From positions 19,985,312-20,049,311 of the forward strand of contig CM063113.1 in NCBI GenBank assembly GCA_031841125.1: a stretch of 64,000 nucleotides of DNA. Direction: 5' to 3'. Under the pieces are notes generated by a model, which saw nothing but the letters and a program-made list of their open reading frames with translations, searched no databases and had not been told where the DNA came from. Below, piece by piece: positions 1 through 12,442 of the stretch. Position numbers and translations under genes: made by a program. Position 1 is the first letter of the stretch. Each line of letters starts with the position of its first letter. The DNA comes from Acanthococcus lagerstroemiae (taxonomy: Eukaryota > Arthropoda > Insecta > Hemiptera > Eriococcidae).

Positions 1-2
1 AA

Positions 3-175
3 ACACGAAAAAACATTGGGTTGAGACGGGGAGGAGGGCGAGTCTGTGACTGAGCCCCTCCCCCATCAAGAAAAAATCTCCCCGTTGGCCAAAAATACAC
101 GAAAAAACAATGGGTTGAGACGGAGAGGAGGGCGGATCTGTGACTGAGGCCTCTCCCCTCTCACCAAGAAAAAAA
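3..175. repeat. Two-copy tandem repeat, 94-bp period
   Basis: A unit beginning ACACGAAAAAACA[TA]TGGGTTGAGACGG starts at 3 and again at 97. Both copies continue with the same purine-rich stretch and a CTGTGACTGAG block. The second copy fades into a C-run near 190 and a motif reading CCTGGGTACGCCCCTGA at about 213-229 that looks like a transposon edge. No coding potential is seen. Confidence 0.75.
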
Positions 176-429
176 TGTATCTTGATCGCAAGCCCCCCCC
201 CCGTTACTTAAATCCTGGGTACGCCCCTGATTTCAAGAGAAATCTGATAGAGGATAGAAGTCTTCTATTTTTCTGATTTTAACGATCGACTACTAGAATC
301 TATGCCCTATCCCTCTATCTCTAATGCAGCCCTGTTTATGATTCGCAAATACTGTTCACTTATTATACTCGTGTAGACCTATTTTAAAATTCTCTATATG
401 ACGCGTTTAAACTTCGTTGAGACGCTCTG

Positions 430-660
430 AAACTTTTAACCGCACGTATCTAAAACGGGTTGAATCTTTTAAGGTCGCTTTCAGGCTTCAGTAGCCTTTT
501 TTGAGACCCTTGAGACCTCATTTAAGATCACTGGACCTGTTCAAAACTATTAAGATACCTGAACCCCTTCAACATTCTTGAAGATCCTTTTAGACATGGT
601 TAGAACTCTTTGAGACCTTTGCAGACTCTTCTAGGACTCTTGAAGATCTTACCAAATGTT
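430..660. repeat. Degenerate short-period repeat block 1
   Basis: The block is built of imperfect units of roughly 20-24 bases around the theme TTGAGACTCTTCTGGACTTG, for example 'gagacccttgagacctc', 'ttcaaaactattaag' and 'agactcttctaggactc'. Similar blocks recur at 1385-1640, 1905-2085 and 3135-3330. It does not encode an obvious protein. Confidence 0.5.
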
Positions 661-832
661 TTTACAGGGTGTTTACCGATCATCCAAATCATCTCTCATC
701 TACAGTCATTTAAAAAGAGGTCATCTACGAGTAAATTCATCTTTTTTCGCTGTTGGTCATCTAAAAGATTTTTGTTTTAATAATTAAATTTTGTGGAAAA
801 ATCTGTGAAAATAATATAATTTTAATGTACAA

Positions 833-1192
833 CTAGGTGTCTACAGGTGCTGAAAAGTCCTGAATTTTTAAAGTAGGTCCTACAAGTCCTGAAATGTGCT
901 GAAATTTAAAAAAAAGAAAAGAAAAGTCCTTCATTTCTGTTAGAAATATGTACTCAAATTTTTTGCGATTCCGATGATTGGTCATGAGAAAGTGTAGCGC
1001 AGGATCTATATTCACAAGGAGGGGGAAGGGGGGAAGCAAAAAGGAGGGAGGAGTAAAATGGGTAAAACAATTGGAAATGAGAAAAAAGATTTGCGCACTC
1101 TGGGAAAAGATTGAAAATATGCCGGCTACAGTCCTGCAATGGGTCCTGGAAAAGTACTTCATTTTTACTTTTCAATTTCTGTAGATACCTTG
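833..1192. mobile_element. MITE family A, copy 1 (diverged ends)
   Basis: This 360-bp element matches the copy at 9564-9935 along its whole length. Shared blocks include 'ggtgtctacaggtgctgaa', 'tagcgcaggatctatattc' and 'cttcatttttacttttca'. The terminal inverted repeats are decayed here: CTAGGTGTCTACAGG on the left and CTGTAGATACCTTG on the right, against CAGGGTGTCTACAGG in copy 2. The small open frames inside it run on both strands and look non-coding. Superfamily is unresolved. Confidence 0.75.
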
Positions 1193-2088
1193 GGTAACTT
1201 CCGCTAATGAGTGAATAGTCAACGAATATGAATAAAATAGAAAGAAAGAATAGGAGTGATGTTTTAAATGAAACATAATGTAGGGAAGCATAGAAAAGGA
1301 GGTGTATGGCTACTAAAAAATTGTATCCAAGTCATCTAAAATTATCTTTTTTTTACTTGAAAATTCTAGTTTGCACCGTGTTTTAACACCCACATTCTTT
1401 GAGAACTCATTTGAAATTCTTCGAGACTGTTTCGGACTTGAGATTGTGTAAGACTCTTCTGGGCTTGTTACAGACTCTTCAGATTTAAGAAGTTCGTAAA
1501 ACCCATTAAAACATTTCCACCACCTTATAAGATGCGTTACGATTGGTTTGAGATATTTTGAGATTATCCGGCCTTGTTTAAAACTAGCTACGATGCATTG
1601 GACTCGTTCGGAGATTTCGACAATTTGAGTCTTGCTAGTTTTGATTAAAATTAGGGAATCTTTTTGAGATTAATAATAATTTAAGCATATTATATAAACT
1701 ATTTTTCAAGAATAAATATTAACGTGAAGCATAATGATTTGGAGCTGTGTACTATACTAACTGAAAAAATGTCAGGGAAAATGTCAAAAATTGATCTGGA
1801 AAACCGGAAGAAGTCAGGGAAAATTATTCTACAAAAAAAGTGACTACCCTGATTAAGAAGAAACTTCGTTATTTGGAAGTTTTATAGGGCGTATTTAAAA
1901 CGTACTGATTTTTTCAAGTCTGTTTCAGGCTCGGTGAGCTTCTTTTAAAATTCTTCTAGACTATTCTTGACCTGTCTGAAACTGTTTTTTCAAAACTCAA
2001 TACTTTTCCAGATTGGTTCCAAACCCGGGTAGACTCCTTAAGGCTACTGATGACGCTATATATCTACTCCAGACTTATTTAAAATATG
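1193..2088. other. Gene-free stretch with degenerate repeats
   Basis: No gene is seen. Positions 1385-1640 and 1905-2085 repeat the short-period GAGACTCTTC-type units. Positions 1765-1850 contain 'gtcagggaaaatgtc' and 'gtcagggaaaattattct' and end near 'gactaccctga'. That resembles the right end of the CAGGGTGTC-type TIR elements found elsewhere in the window. Confidence 0.4.
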
Positions 2089-2579
2089 TAGAGTGTCTAC
2101 CGGCGCCGGAAGTTCCGCAAAACCCGAAAAATTCCCAGAGGCTAAAAATGGGTCCTAGAACCCTGGAAAAATCCCGGAATTCACTTAACTATATTATCCA
2201 ACGTCCCAGAATTTTTTACAAATGTTGGACACAATTTTGTCCCTAAAGCTAAGACTGTTTCCCCGATACATGAGGACTGCTTTAGGCATAGTTCAAATCA
2301 ATAACGACTGGACATATTGCCAACCAATGTGAATTTCTCAGAATTTGTTGAAACAGTACTTTTCAAAAGTCAATTTTAGTGTAGGTACTTGAACGGATTT
2401 TTTGCTAACTTCTGACAATTCGAACAAATTTTTGGGAACTTCGAACACTGAACGATGCGAATGAATTTTGTGCAAACTTGCTTATTTCTCATAATGACAA
2501 TGTGTGCCCTCGCGTGAGTAAGAATAAGGTGACACTGCAGTTGAAATTTTGATAGAGAACTAATCAATCAGTCAATTAG

Positions 2580-2830
2580 CGACTGATGTGTTCAATAAAG
2601 ACACGGACGACCTTCATAAGAATTTTAGTTATAAAAATTTGTAATTGCGGTTCGGTTTCCCGTTCAATGCACTCCTGTCCGAGTCGAATACACTTGGCCC
2701 ACCTTTCCTGCCACTTGTGGAACACGTATTGGACCCCCTTCGACATCCTCTTTACAATCGCCTCCAAAGCTCTTCAAGCCTGACTCTGTGACTCGAATCG
2801 ACGTCCGTCCATGTAATTTTTCGTGGTTAG
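2580..2830 (-). pseudogene. Mariner-like transposase, C-terminal relic
   Basis: On the minus strand a frame reads '...KGVQYVFHKWQERWAKCIRLG'. This fits the C-terminal helix of mariner transposases, where a W-x(2)-RW-x-KCI pattern precedes the terminal G-x-Y segment. An upstream frame carries 'DGRRFES', the usual preceding block, but with a stop and frame changes. The catalytic DDD region is absent, so this is an inactive scrap of about 60-80 residues. A mariner origin is inferred from motif pattern only. Confidence 0.5.
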
Positions 2831-2862
2831 ATATAGGTAGAAGTCGCACGGCACCATTTTCG

Positions 2863-2892
2863 ATGTGTGTGTGTGTGTGTGAGGGGGGGGGA
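2863..2892. repeat. (GT)n microsatellite followed by a G run
   Basis: A run of GT dinucleotides (about nine units) is followed directly by GAGGGGGGGGG. It is a simple-sequence locus inside the 2089-3124 element. Confidence 0.9.
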
Positions 2893-3134
2893 TCACCCTG
2901 TATGTTCAAATGGAATTCTAGTTCTTTACTGAATTATTGCCTTAAATTATTGAAATTCAAAGTGCGTGCTTGTATTTAAAGGATGATAGGACTATACAGG
3001 TAACACAGTTGTGTATATTGAGCAAAACATGGTATTTCTTTACACTCAAATTTCTCTCGAGAGTGTTTTCCAAAGTTCTGGAAAAGTCCCGGAATTCCAA
3101 TACTGAATTCTGGTAGACACCCTGATATTTCAAT

Positions 3135-3330
3135 ACACATTGAATCTTTCAGACCCGTTTGAACCTAGTGCTGGTACAGACTCTGTCATACTTGCGTTAA
3201 GGCTCTTCAATACGCTTGAAGACTTGTTTTTAGCAGACTGTCTAAGATCCTTTTCGAATCCATTTATTCTTATTTCAGTTCGTTTGTACTGGCATTCATT
3301 TTCTTATCCGTCGTTTGTGATACCTCCTGT
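3135..3330. repeat. Degenerate short-period repeat block 4
   Basis: The units 'cagacccgtttgaacc', 'cagactctgtcatacttg' and 'gaagacttgtttttagcagac' follow the theme of the block at 430-660. The open frame across it has no recognisable protein features. Confidence 0.4.
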
Positions 3331-4568
3331 TCTTATTTAAGTTTACTGTACTGCTTTGAGGTCGGAAATATTTGTGGTTATTCACTGTTAAGGTTGAAGA
3401 TTGATCAACTGTAATACAGTATAAAAGTATTTAACAAAGTTTCGGAAACTTGAGGTTCAGTTTTATAATGAGCTTCAAGAAGAAAAATAACATTATGATT
3501 GAGGAATATTGTTCGGTTCTTTTGCATTCTGAAAATGTTTTCTTTTCTATAAATTGATAATAGGGCGATTAAAAATATGCAATTGCATTTTTTTGTTACC
3601 TCTTTTGCGCCTAGTGATCTTCCATTGTTATGTTTCATGATTTCCTGATTCCAAAAATACTATTCTTACTTTGCATTTTTCCAAATGAGAATGCATGTTT
3701 TTGCGCTCATATTCTCGGAACAATGCATGTTTTTTGCAGATATTCTCAAAATAACATCTGTTTTTGTGCATTTTTTCGAAGAAATAAAATTGTCTCCAAA
3801 CATTTGTCACAAAACGCAAGAAAGCTGCTCTCAATTGTTACAAAAATATTTAATGCCCCAATTGTCGAAGTTTTAACTTTGAAAATTTAAAGCATTCCGT
3901 TATTGTAGCCTTCATTAGACTACACAACAATTTGAAATTTTTCAAAAAAACAGTGGCGTGAGTATACATGATTCTGCATGTATTTTCAACGAGGAATTCA
4001 ATGCCAATGTTATTTTTTTGATTACAGTTCATTGTTTTGTTCTATCATGCAAATTTTAGTATCATCAAGATGATACTACTGATCAGTACTTTTCAGTATT
4101 GTTATCAATATCAGTGTAGCTATTCCTGCACGACAAAAAGGAATAAAACGTGAACATTTTAATTTTGAACGTGGAAAACGAGAGGTTCTCGAGAAGAATG
4201 GATAACGCCATCGTATTTAGCATTCAAAATGCAGCTAAAACCGTACAATCTCATCCCATTGTTTTTTAGGCTGTTGTGTAGTGTTATTTAATATACTGTT
4301 TATGTTTTCATTGATCAAAAATGTACGTTTTGAGATTATGAATGCAGCAAACGTATGAAAATATATTTGAAAAGCATTTTAAAGCGAATTTGGCATGAAA
4401 CCATGATAAATGCACAGAAACGTATATTTTGAAGATCTCAAAAACATGCTTTTTTATTTTAAACACATATTTTATTTGCCCTGTCGATAATAGTCTGGGG
4501 AATCTATCTTTTCGCATATGACGTATTTCTAAAGGCGACTTACCGTGCTCATCCCTCAACGTAGAAGT
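3331..4568. other. AT-rich stretch, no gene seen
   Basis: No coding homology was recognised. Two imperfect direct copies of about 37 bases (theme AATGCATGTTTTTGC then ATATTCTC) lie at about 3689-3760. A perfect short palindrome, AGTATCATCAAGATGATACT, lies at 4058-4077. Confidence 0.5.
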
Positions 4569-5156
4569 CAATGTGACCAACCTAGAAAACATTCTGGAGC
4601 TAAATTGATCATGAAATTATGCTAGATTATGCCAGAAGTTCAGAAAAAATGTGCCAGAATCACTATGCGAAACTTTCGAATTAATCGTCAATTTCTGAGC
4701 TGTACAATCGCGGCCCAAATTTTTTTAGCTGATTTCCGAGACGAAAAATTATGTCAATGTAAAATAAAAAAGTTCCTAAAGAACTATGCTGAAAAATTTT
4801 ACCTATTTTTTCACGTAAAACTATAAAGAATGAGATGGACATTTTCTTCTAAATCTTACTTCGAACGCCAAAAAAGAACATTTAATGGAATCTGTGGGAT
4901 TTCGAGTAGCTCACGTGAAAGCACAGACGAAAATAGATCCGGATAGGTCACAAACTCAAAATTGATTTCTTAACCGACTGGTGGGTTTTCTCGCGTTAGT
5001 TCATGGATTCCAAATTTTGGACAGTTAAGCCCACTGTGCTAACATTGAAAAACAATTATGCTTAAATTATGTTGATGCTAAATCCGAAAATCTTGATGCT
5101 AAATCGACTTCGAATTGTGCTAAATTTAGCATAATTATGCTAAAGTCGTCACCCTG
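4569..5156. mobile_element. Probable non-autonomous TIR element
   Basis: The left end CAATGTGACCAACCTAG and the inverted right end CAGGGTGACGACTTTAG are alike, and both are followed by a 'gctaaat...attatgct' block. The outer flanks GTAGAAGT and GTTCAAGT agree at six of eight positions, as an old hAT-type target duplication might. The interior repeats 'gatgctaaatc' and holds no credible gene. The ends are approximate. Confidence 0.4.
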
Positions 5157-8015
5157 GTTCAAGTTCATATACATAGATGCACAAACCGATGAGTGAAACG
5201 ATCATTATCTTTGCTACCTAAAGTACACCTGTTGTACAAATAATTATAACTTGAGTTAACGTTCCTTCTGATTGTGAATTCAGGCTTTTTCCGGCTTTAC
5301 CATTTTCTCCCTTTGTTCTTCAGAGTACCATGTTGATTTGTGTTGTGCTGTGAAACCAGAGCTCAAAGTAATTTGAGAGGTATACTAGTTTAGAGTACGG
5401 TCTTCTCAAGACACAATTTGATATTCTCCATGTTACTACTGGGGTTTGACCATCAGAATCTGGATGCAATTCTACTATATGACTTTGTTTACATTTTGTT
5501 GGTGGAAGATTTGTCTTCTTTCATTATTACCAAGTGGTCAAGTTCTAATTCACCCTGAGCAAAATGCGCCAGTTGTGACGTTGCTAAAGAGTATTGCATA
5601 CGTTTTGATACAACATACCGTGGCGTTTCTTACTGGAATTCCTCGCACTGATTTGAACTTCACGTATTTGGCCGACTCGCTGCTCCATACTGGTCGGATT
5701 TTTACAGTGCCAATGCTTGACCTCCGTGAACTTTCGGCAAGTTGCCGATGGTAGCTATTAGTTTGTCGCGCCTACTCCGTGTATACGTTGGGCGTGCACG
5801 ATGTTCGGTATTTTGGTGGTACTGACATTTCGAGAAGAGCGAATGCCGATAACAAACTCCTGACTCGGTTTCGTTTTCACTTTGCTGCGGTGACAAAGGC
5901 GACGTGTATCGCGTAATTAAATTAAAATTCGTCGCGTGACTCGTATACTCGAGCTAGTCCAAAAATCAATACGGTACTGGTGGTGGCAGTCCGTTTAAAA
6001 TGCACACCGATGAAAGAAAAAAAAAAAAAACTAAAATGGAAAACAGCCCGAGAAAGAGCGCTCAAGCGGAAGGGATTCAACACACACAAAAAACAACAAA
6101 AAAACGATATAAATTAGCCGTGCACTACGTGATTAATAATTTCCTGTATTATAACTGGAGCTCTTCCGATTCCATCAATTTTAAGCGGAGTGGGGGAAAA
6201 AAAAAAGAAATAAAAAAGCGAAGCTCTTCGATGCACAGTTCAGTTTGATTTGGTGTTCGTTCTTCGGTCGCTCCATCGTAAAAAACGAAAAATCGCTCGA
6301 ACAAGTGCTGGAGTATGTGGACCCATTCTTTGTAATATATCATTCGTCGGAATGCAACCTATATTTATACCTTTTCGCCATTTTTTACTCTCGTTGCATT
6401 TTATTCGCTCGGCGGCGCTCTTTAATAGTGAATTACGACCACGTCTCGTCGGGGCGGCCGTTTACGACTAGCCTTTTAAAAGCTTCGCCATCCGTCCTTA
6501 GTACGCGAAAATGCTTTTTATTTTCCCCGGAATACCTACGCCGGATTTTTCGTGTTAGATGCTGATGCCCGTTTTAGAGAATCTCGTGCGCACATAGCGA
6601 GTCGGGTTTGGGAGGGTTGACATATCGACATATGTCAATTTCAGGATCCGCAGAAAATGTCTCATTGATGTCGGTCGAAAGGGTTGGCTTACGTGTGTGG
6701 TGGAGAAGAGGAAGAAGGAGAGAGAAAGTGATACAGATAGGCTGCAGAAAATAAACCTTGAGTATTTGAAGCGTTAATCGAAAATTCGAAAAGTTGATGA
6801 CATTTGACATTTCTGCCCAAATTTTTATTTCCAAATCTGTTTGGAGATCGCAGTGCCGTGGGTGAAAGTGTAACGTTTTACGTTTTTGTAATTGAAGCAT
6901 CTGGAGGTTTGAGATGCATAATTATCGACTGTAATAGTTGTGTTACCGATTTCGTCAGGTCGAAGAGGGTAAGCTTTGAGCATTGTGTTGCTGTCGAATA
7001 ACTTGTCAAAATGGAAATTCGTCAAGTTCATTCCGGAAATTCGCTTTCCTAATCTTGAGCAAACTGTCTCTAGAAATTCGTTGCCCTAATTTTGAGCTGT
7101 GTGTCCTCTTCATCTTGTTTGAAAATATCCCGAATGTCTTTGAATTCATGATGCAGCCCAGAAGCAGGTGCTTCTTGTTGGAATATAATTTTCTGGTTAT
7201 TTGGTGCAGCTTCCTCAGCAGAAATTGGTGGAGGATTTGATTAGAAGAAAGATACTAAAAAGCCCGATCGGTTGAAAAGTAAGGTAGATACGGCATTTTG
7301 AGAAAGAAAATGCGAAATTTTCTATTGCTTCGTGCTTACACAAAATTCGTGATTTCGAAGAATGAAACTGAAGTCGCGAAAAAGAGTACAGAGTCAATTT
7401 GTAACGGATTAGAATGCATTGAAAGAAGCTGCCTCATGTCAAAGAGATGATGGCCAAATCCGCTGAATGAATTATGAATACCTGTTTGATACATTTGAAT
7501 GGTTGGCGGGAAGAACGCTGTACGTTGCCGATAGCTGTTTTTTTCCCCTTCAGTGAAATAACTTTGTAGGTACATAGTCTCTGAATGCCATATCTATGGT
7601 TATTAGTTCAGATCCGACTCCCATAAGTACCCAAAACCAGGTCTCTTAGTAGTTTTTCTGTGTTTTGGACATTTGCCCAAATTAACATACAACGTGTTTT
7701 CCGCCACTTTCTTATTTACTCGTGCTGGAATAGATTTCGAACGTCTTGAGGGGAGGGATTCCTCATTATGTGTTGCAAATTTTGTATCCGGTAGGGCTGT
7801 CTTCTGCCGTTGTCATAAGACTTACGTAAGACTTACTCAGATAAATGAAACTGAGCGAATAATCCTTATTGTATGGTCCTTAATGATTGCAATTTTGAAT
7901 TAATATCTCGAATTGTCGAACATTAAACCTTCGATTATCCATTGAGGTTTATCATTAGCCCAAAAACCGAGAAGTTTGGGAAACGTACATCAAAGTGAAA
8001 TTTACAACGATTTTT
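5157..8015. other. No recognisable gene
   Basis: Several open frames of 60-110 codons exist on both strands, including one at 5446-5754 (+) with a hydrophobic N-terminus. None shows a family motif and opposing frames overlap them. Purine-rich and A-run segments occur at 6018-6040 and 6190-6220. I see no repeat boundary here. Confidence 0.4.
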
Positions 8016-8023
8016 CCTTTCGG

Positions 8024-8472
8024 CAGTGTTGCCAGATGTGGTCCTTTCAAACGTTATAAAAAATATGTGGTTCATTTCGTGGTTCTGTCCTGAGGTAGTA
8101 ATCCTGGTGGTCCTTTCTCCTTGAAATAACTATTATTGAATAAATATATAATGCAGTTTGGACTTACGAATAACAACAATCATTTTTTAACGACAACTCA
8201 TGACGTCAAGCACGTAGAAATGTCACAGATTAATACATAAACATAGACAATTTTAGGATCATTGAAATATTGAAACGTTCGTGAGATCATGTGAAACACT
8301 TGATCTTCAGTGATTCCTAACAGTTTCCTTTCAAATCCTCGCACCCCTACTTTTACCACCTTGTAACATTTATAATATAGCTATTTTAGGGAGGTGGTCC
8401 TTTCTTGTGTTGTGTGGTCCTTTTTTTTTTGAGTGAGCGGGCCCTTTTCACAGCTCTCATCTGGCAACACTG
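8024..8472. mobile_element. hAT-type MITE with perfect 8-bp TSD
   Basis: The ends are a 15-bp identical terminal inverted repeat CAGTGTTGCCAGATG, the CAGTGTTGCCA form typical of hAT elements. The flanking octamers are identical: CCTTTCGG at 8016-8023 and at 8473-8480. The 449-bp interior lacks a transposase and has repeated 'gtggtccttt' motifs near both ends. It must have been moved by a hAT transposase supplied elsewhere. The intact target duplication suggests a fairly recent or well preserved insertion. Confidence 0.92.
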
Positions 8473-8480
8473 CCTTTCGG

Positions 8481-9131
8481 AATTCAGAACCAGGATACAC
8501 CAATGACGTAGTTTCCTCGAGTATAAGTAAATAATTTGAAAAATGCAAGGTTGATAATTTTGTAATATCGTAGTTCCTTACTGTGTTCGGAATCAAAAAG
8601 CCCCAGGAAATTGTGGTTTCCTGCCACCACTTTCAAATTCTTTAATTTCCGATTTTAATATTCAAAATTCTAACTTGTAAAAGAATCTAATGTATTCACT
8701 GAATTCGACGTCCCCGATCCTCGAATTTTCAAATTTATTATTCCAGGTTAGGGTTGGGGAGTTGAATGTTGCCATTAATGAAATTTTTCCTGCTGAAATA
8801 TGATTTTTAGTATTAACGTTTCGAAGTGATTGGAATTCATTCGCTTTTCAATTTTCAAACTGCCGAAGCAAGTAAATTTGTGTAATGTATAACGGGTGAT
8901 GAAAATCACACGAGGGAACTGTGCAAAAAAGGTACCGATCTATTTAGGGTTCCTGGATGCTGGGTGTCATACCGGACGCTTATGATCTGACATCGGGTCA
9001 CAAATCGTGAGTGGAGGTTAAGAGAAGATGAGGAAATTGAATTAAATTAGAGACCATGCTATTGAGACTTATATGAAATAAAATTTTTGATAAAGTTATC
9101 TGTTCGATAATGATGGAAGAATTTACCTGAG
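8481..9131. other. No gene seen
   Basis: AT-rich sequence without recognised motifs. The frame running into it from the left is part of the MITE right end. Confidence 0.4.
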
Positions 9132-9416
9132 CAGGGTATCCACTGGCCTGAAAAGGCATGAAAAGTCATGATATTTCACCACGTCATAGTTCACAATATT
9201 TCTGTTACCAAAAAAAAATCAGTTTTATTCATTTAATGTGAAAAAAATGTTGAATGAATATTTATTGTGTAAGTTTAGCGCGCTCTGTATTGAGCTATCG
9301 GTGAGGCGCGAAGCGCCGAGTTTCCCCCCTTGCCCCCTTCCACTTCCTTTTTATATCCCCTATGATAGTCATGAAAAGTCATGATATTTTGTTTCCCAAC
9401 TCCAGTAGACACCCTG
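9132..9416. mobile_element. MITE, CAGGGTRTC terminal class
   Basis: The left end is CAGGGTATCCACTGGCC and the right end is the reverse complement of CAGGGTGTCTACTGG. A subterminal 'catgaaaagtcatgatatt' block is repeated in direct orientation near both ends. Flanks CTGAG and CTAAG agree at four of five positions. The length is 285 bp and it has no coding content. Confidence 0.7.
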
Positions 9417-9563
9417 CTAAGGTTCTGACAATTCTCACGATGTCCTCAATTCATAAATAACTCGAACATTTCCTTGAAAAGTGAGGCATAGTCATGATTT
9501 CTGATGAACCCATTTATAAAGATTTCATCCCGTAGATTTTATACGTGAACAATATCCTCTTTT

Positions 9564-9935
9564 CAGGGTGTCTACAGGTGCTGAAAAGTCATTCAAGTCC
9601 TGAATTTTGAAAGTAGATCCTTAAAGTGCTGAATTTGAGGAAAAAAAATTGAAAAGTCCATCATTTTTGTTAATACAATACAGTAAATTTGTTTCCAATG
9701 CTCAAAGTGAATTTTTAGCGATTTCTGTGATTGGTCATTAGAAAGTATAGCGCAGGATCTATATTCAAAGGAGTGGTGAGGTGGGTAGCTAAAAGAAGGG
9801 TGGGGAAAGGGGATAAAAAATTGGAAAAAAATATTTGCACCCTCGGGAAAACATGAAAAATATGCCGACTACAGTCCTGCAGAGGGTCCTGAAAAAGTAC
9901 TTCATTTTTACTTTTCAGTTTCTGTAGACACCCTG
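9564..9935. mobile_element. MITE family A, copy 2 (well preserved ends)
   Basis: This 372-bp element has clean terminal inverted repeats CAGGGTGTCTACAG on the left and CTGTAGACACCCTG on the right. It aligns with 833-1192 throughout. Repeats of 'aagtcctgaa' and 'gtgctgaa' lie near the left end. No transposase and no clear target duplication are seen. Confidence 0.85.
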
Positions 9936-12442
9936 ACCTTGTATTCCGATCTCAGATGACTGGCATCAGTTTGGATATGTGTTCTAGATTTCATGAAAAC
10001 TTTGTTTAAAATAGGGTCGATTGTCTTTGCAAAAACCACCAGAAAGAAAATTTGGATCAAAATTGGATGTAATGAATCGGAATTTACGTAGATTGAAAAA
10101 TTAAACTTCTTAGAAGAAGTAAATGAACTCGGAAATACATAAAATATTTTAACAGAATTTGAACTGGAAGATTTGTAACAAATTGAACAAGAAAAAAGTG
10201 AATAAATGCACGTAAATAAAGATAATGAAAAGAACTTTATGAAGTATATGAAGATCCAGAGGAAGATGCCTCCTAAACGAGACATCTGAATGTTTCATAA
10301 AACGAAAAGGAAAATGAATCAATCAGTTGAACAGTAATTTTCCGAACCTAGTTCTGTCCAAAAATTATCATTTTGTGGTATCAGTGCGTCTTGTAGAGCA
10401 ACTCATCTTCGCAAAGTCTACTGGAACTGCTGTATCACTATCATGCATCTCCATTCGATTATTTGTGTATCAAAGATCACTATTGTCTGAGAAAATAATA
10501 TATATTCCTACCAGTTTCTCATCTTTATGAAGAAGATATTTTTGATCATTTCCATTATTTCGAATTTATTTTTTAATTATCCTCTTCGATGTTATCTTCA
10601 TAACAAAACTCACATGATTCCGAGATGTTGGCTTGGCATCCCAGAACTGCCCTCTCCTCCCATAATATTAGTTGTGAACAAATAAGGAGAAAGTAGAATC
10701 AGTTATTCATGTTTTCTGTTTCAGACCGATTGATAACCAAAGCTTCAGAGCATTCATGGTTTTCGTTTCAAACAAATAGGCATGCTAGTTTTTGATTTCA
10801 GATCTACATAAGATTGACCGGGGTTTCGAAGTAGGAATTCTCTAAACCTAAATTTTCCAGACATCTCCAAATGCACCCTCCCCCTTGGAAGTACTATTCT
10901 TATTGGGTGTTTTATGGCAAAATGCATCGGGCCTTAAAGTTGCACGTATTAACCTCCGGATCCTCTCCTCGTAGTGTAATGGCCACACTGTATATATTCC
11001 GTTATCAGTAGTACGCTGTACTCCTGTTATCATTATACATACATACAGTTCGTTCATTTCTACGTTATAACATTCCTGTTTTATGACTGACTCAGAATTG
11101 TGACCTAAGGTCTTCTTTCTTCATGTTATGAAAATCGCTCATTGTGCTACGATGTGCATAGGTGCATACGCATACGTTGACATTGATTCGCTGCTCCGCG
11201 GAGTAGTGGTTGTGTCTCCTCCTCCCCTTCCCCCCTCAGCACGTAAAATCAAAAATGGCGTCATTGTGCAAGTAATACTGATAACGAATACGAGAAGATT
11301 GCGTGAAATCTAACCGTATTTCGTGTGTACATCATATTCGCAAAATATTTCGGCTAGGACGATATCAAAATAGTGAGTGAGAAATTGAATACATTACTAG
11401 TCTGGCGCGTTACAGATGTACCCGAGAAATGGGGAAAATAGTCGGCAGACAACTAAAAGAGCTCAAAAGTGATTCCGCCAAAGAAATACTGTGGAATGTT
11501 TTTTAGTATCTGTAAATTAGTTTTGAATAATATCATTTCGAGCCGACGAAAGACGCGATAACGAAAAGGAATGAAGAATTCCGGAAGGCATAAGGGAAGG
11601 AAAAAAAAAAGGTCCGAGAGAAAGGGAAATTAATGAGCTCGTTAATTAAACGGAAAACCAGAAATTCTTCGCTGTCGTGAGAATACACCGAAGGAAGGCG
11701 GAAAATATCTCTTTTCTGTTCGAATATCCGGGCGAGGGAACGACGAGCCGACGATATTCGCAGTCGGAAATGGAGGTGGCGACTGAGGTGCCTATCGTTC
11801 ATTTTTGAAGACGGAAAGCGTGAATATCGCGAATTGTGTCTGAGTTGGACTGTTCGGACTTCTCTCTTTCTCTCTCTCTCTCTCAAAATTTATTACGATC
11901 TTATTTTACGCTTGTAGTATTATAATAATTAAACGGAGTAATAATACACGATACAGAAATCAGTGGGTCAGTATCGGCGGCATTCGTAGTCCGATTAACT
12001 GATTATTAACTTATTGATAATTGTCCAGAAATTACACACGAAATCCAAAAATTTTAAATACGATACAATAATTTCATTCATCATTCATAATTCTGTTGTA
12101 CTTTAGATAGTACTGTCGGAGAATACTATGTCGCTGTTATGTCGAGTAAAAAAAATTGGGAAAATACATAATACAAAACACGAGTAGGTACCCACAAATA
12201 ATATAGGAATAAATTTTCGAACACTTGGTTCTCTTATGCGTTACGATTTTTACATGTACTTCCTGGATGGCAGGCGGAGTTGCACTCGTAGTTATTCTTT
12301 ACACAGAGAGATCTTTTGAACATGCAACTGCCTTCGCAGGAACACCTTTTTTGTACCCCTGTCCAGTGCCGACAGAATCTAACCTAACAAGCTCACGTAG
12401 CGAAAAGTTTTTATCGAGAGGAACCTCTGTTGGTGTCAACAG
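9936..12442. other. No recognisable gene
   Basis: A 125-codon minus-strand frame at 9908-10285 begins in the MITE end and is low-complexity (S/F/K-rich), so I do not call it a gene. A TC microsatellite of about 20 bases lies at 11864-11884. The remainder is AT-rich with no recognised motif. Confidence 0.4.

Larger units (their letters stand above)
2089..3124. mobile_element. TIR element with mariner relic inside
   Basis: The left end reads TAGAGTGTCTACCGG and the right end is the reverse complement of CAGGGTGTCTACCAG. The ends enclose about 1.04 kb. The flanks are ATATG (2084-2088) and ATATT (3125-3129), a possible 5-bp target duplication with one mismatch. Subterminal 'ctggaaaa' and 'cccggaattc' motifs are shared by both ends. 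It contains a decayed mariner-like coding relic at 2580-2830. Confidence 0.5.

Noticed and set aside
5446..5754. 102-codon plus-strand frame with a hydrophobic start
   Set aside because: No homology is recognisable, overlapping minus frames exist, and no splice or promoter support is seen.
9540..9950. A hAT-type 8-bp or mariner TA duplication around MITE family A copy 2
   Set aside because: The flanking octamers CCTCTTTT and ACCTTGTA do not match and no TA pair is present. The superfamily was left open.
9908..10285. 125-codon minus-strand frame
   Set aside because: It starts inside a MITE terminus, is low complexity and has no motif or conserved context.
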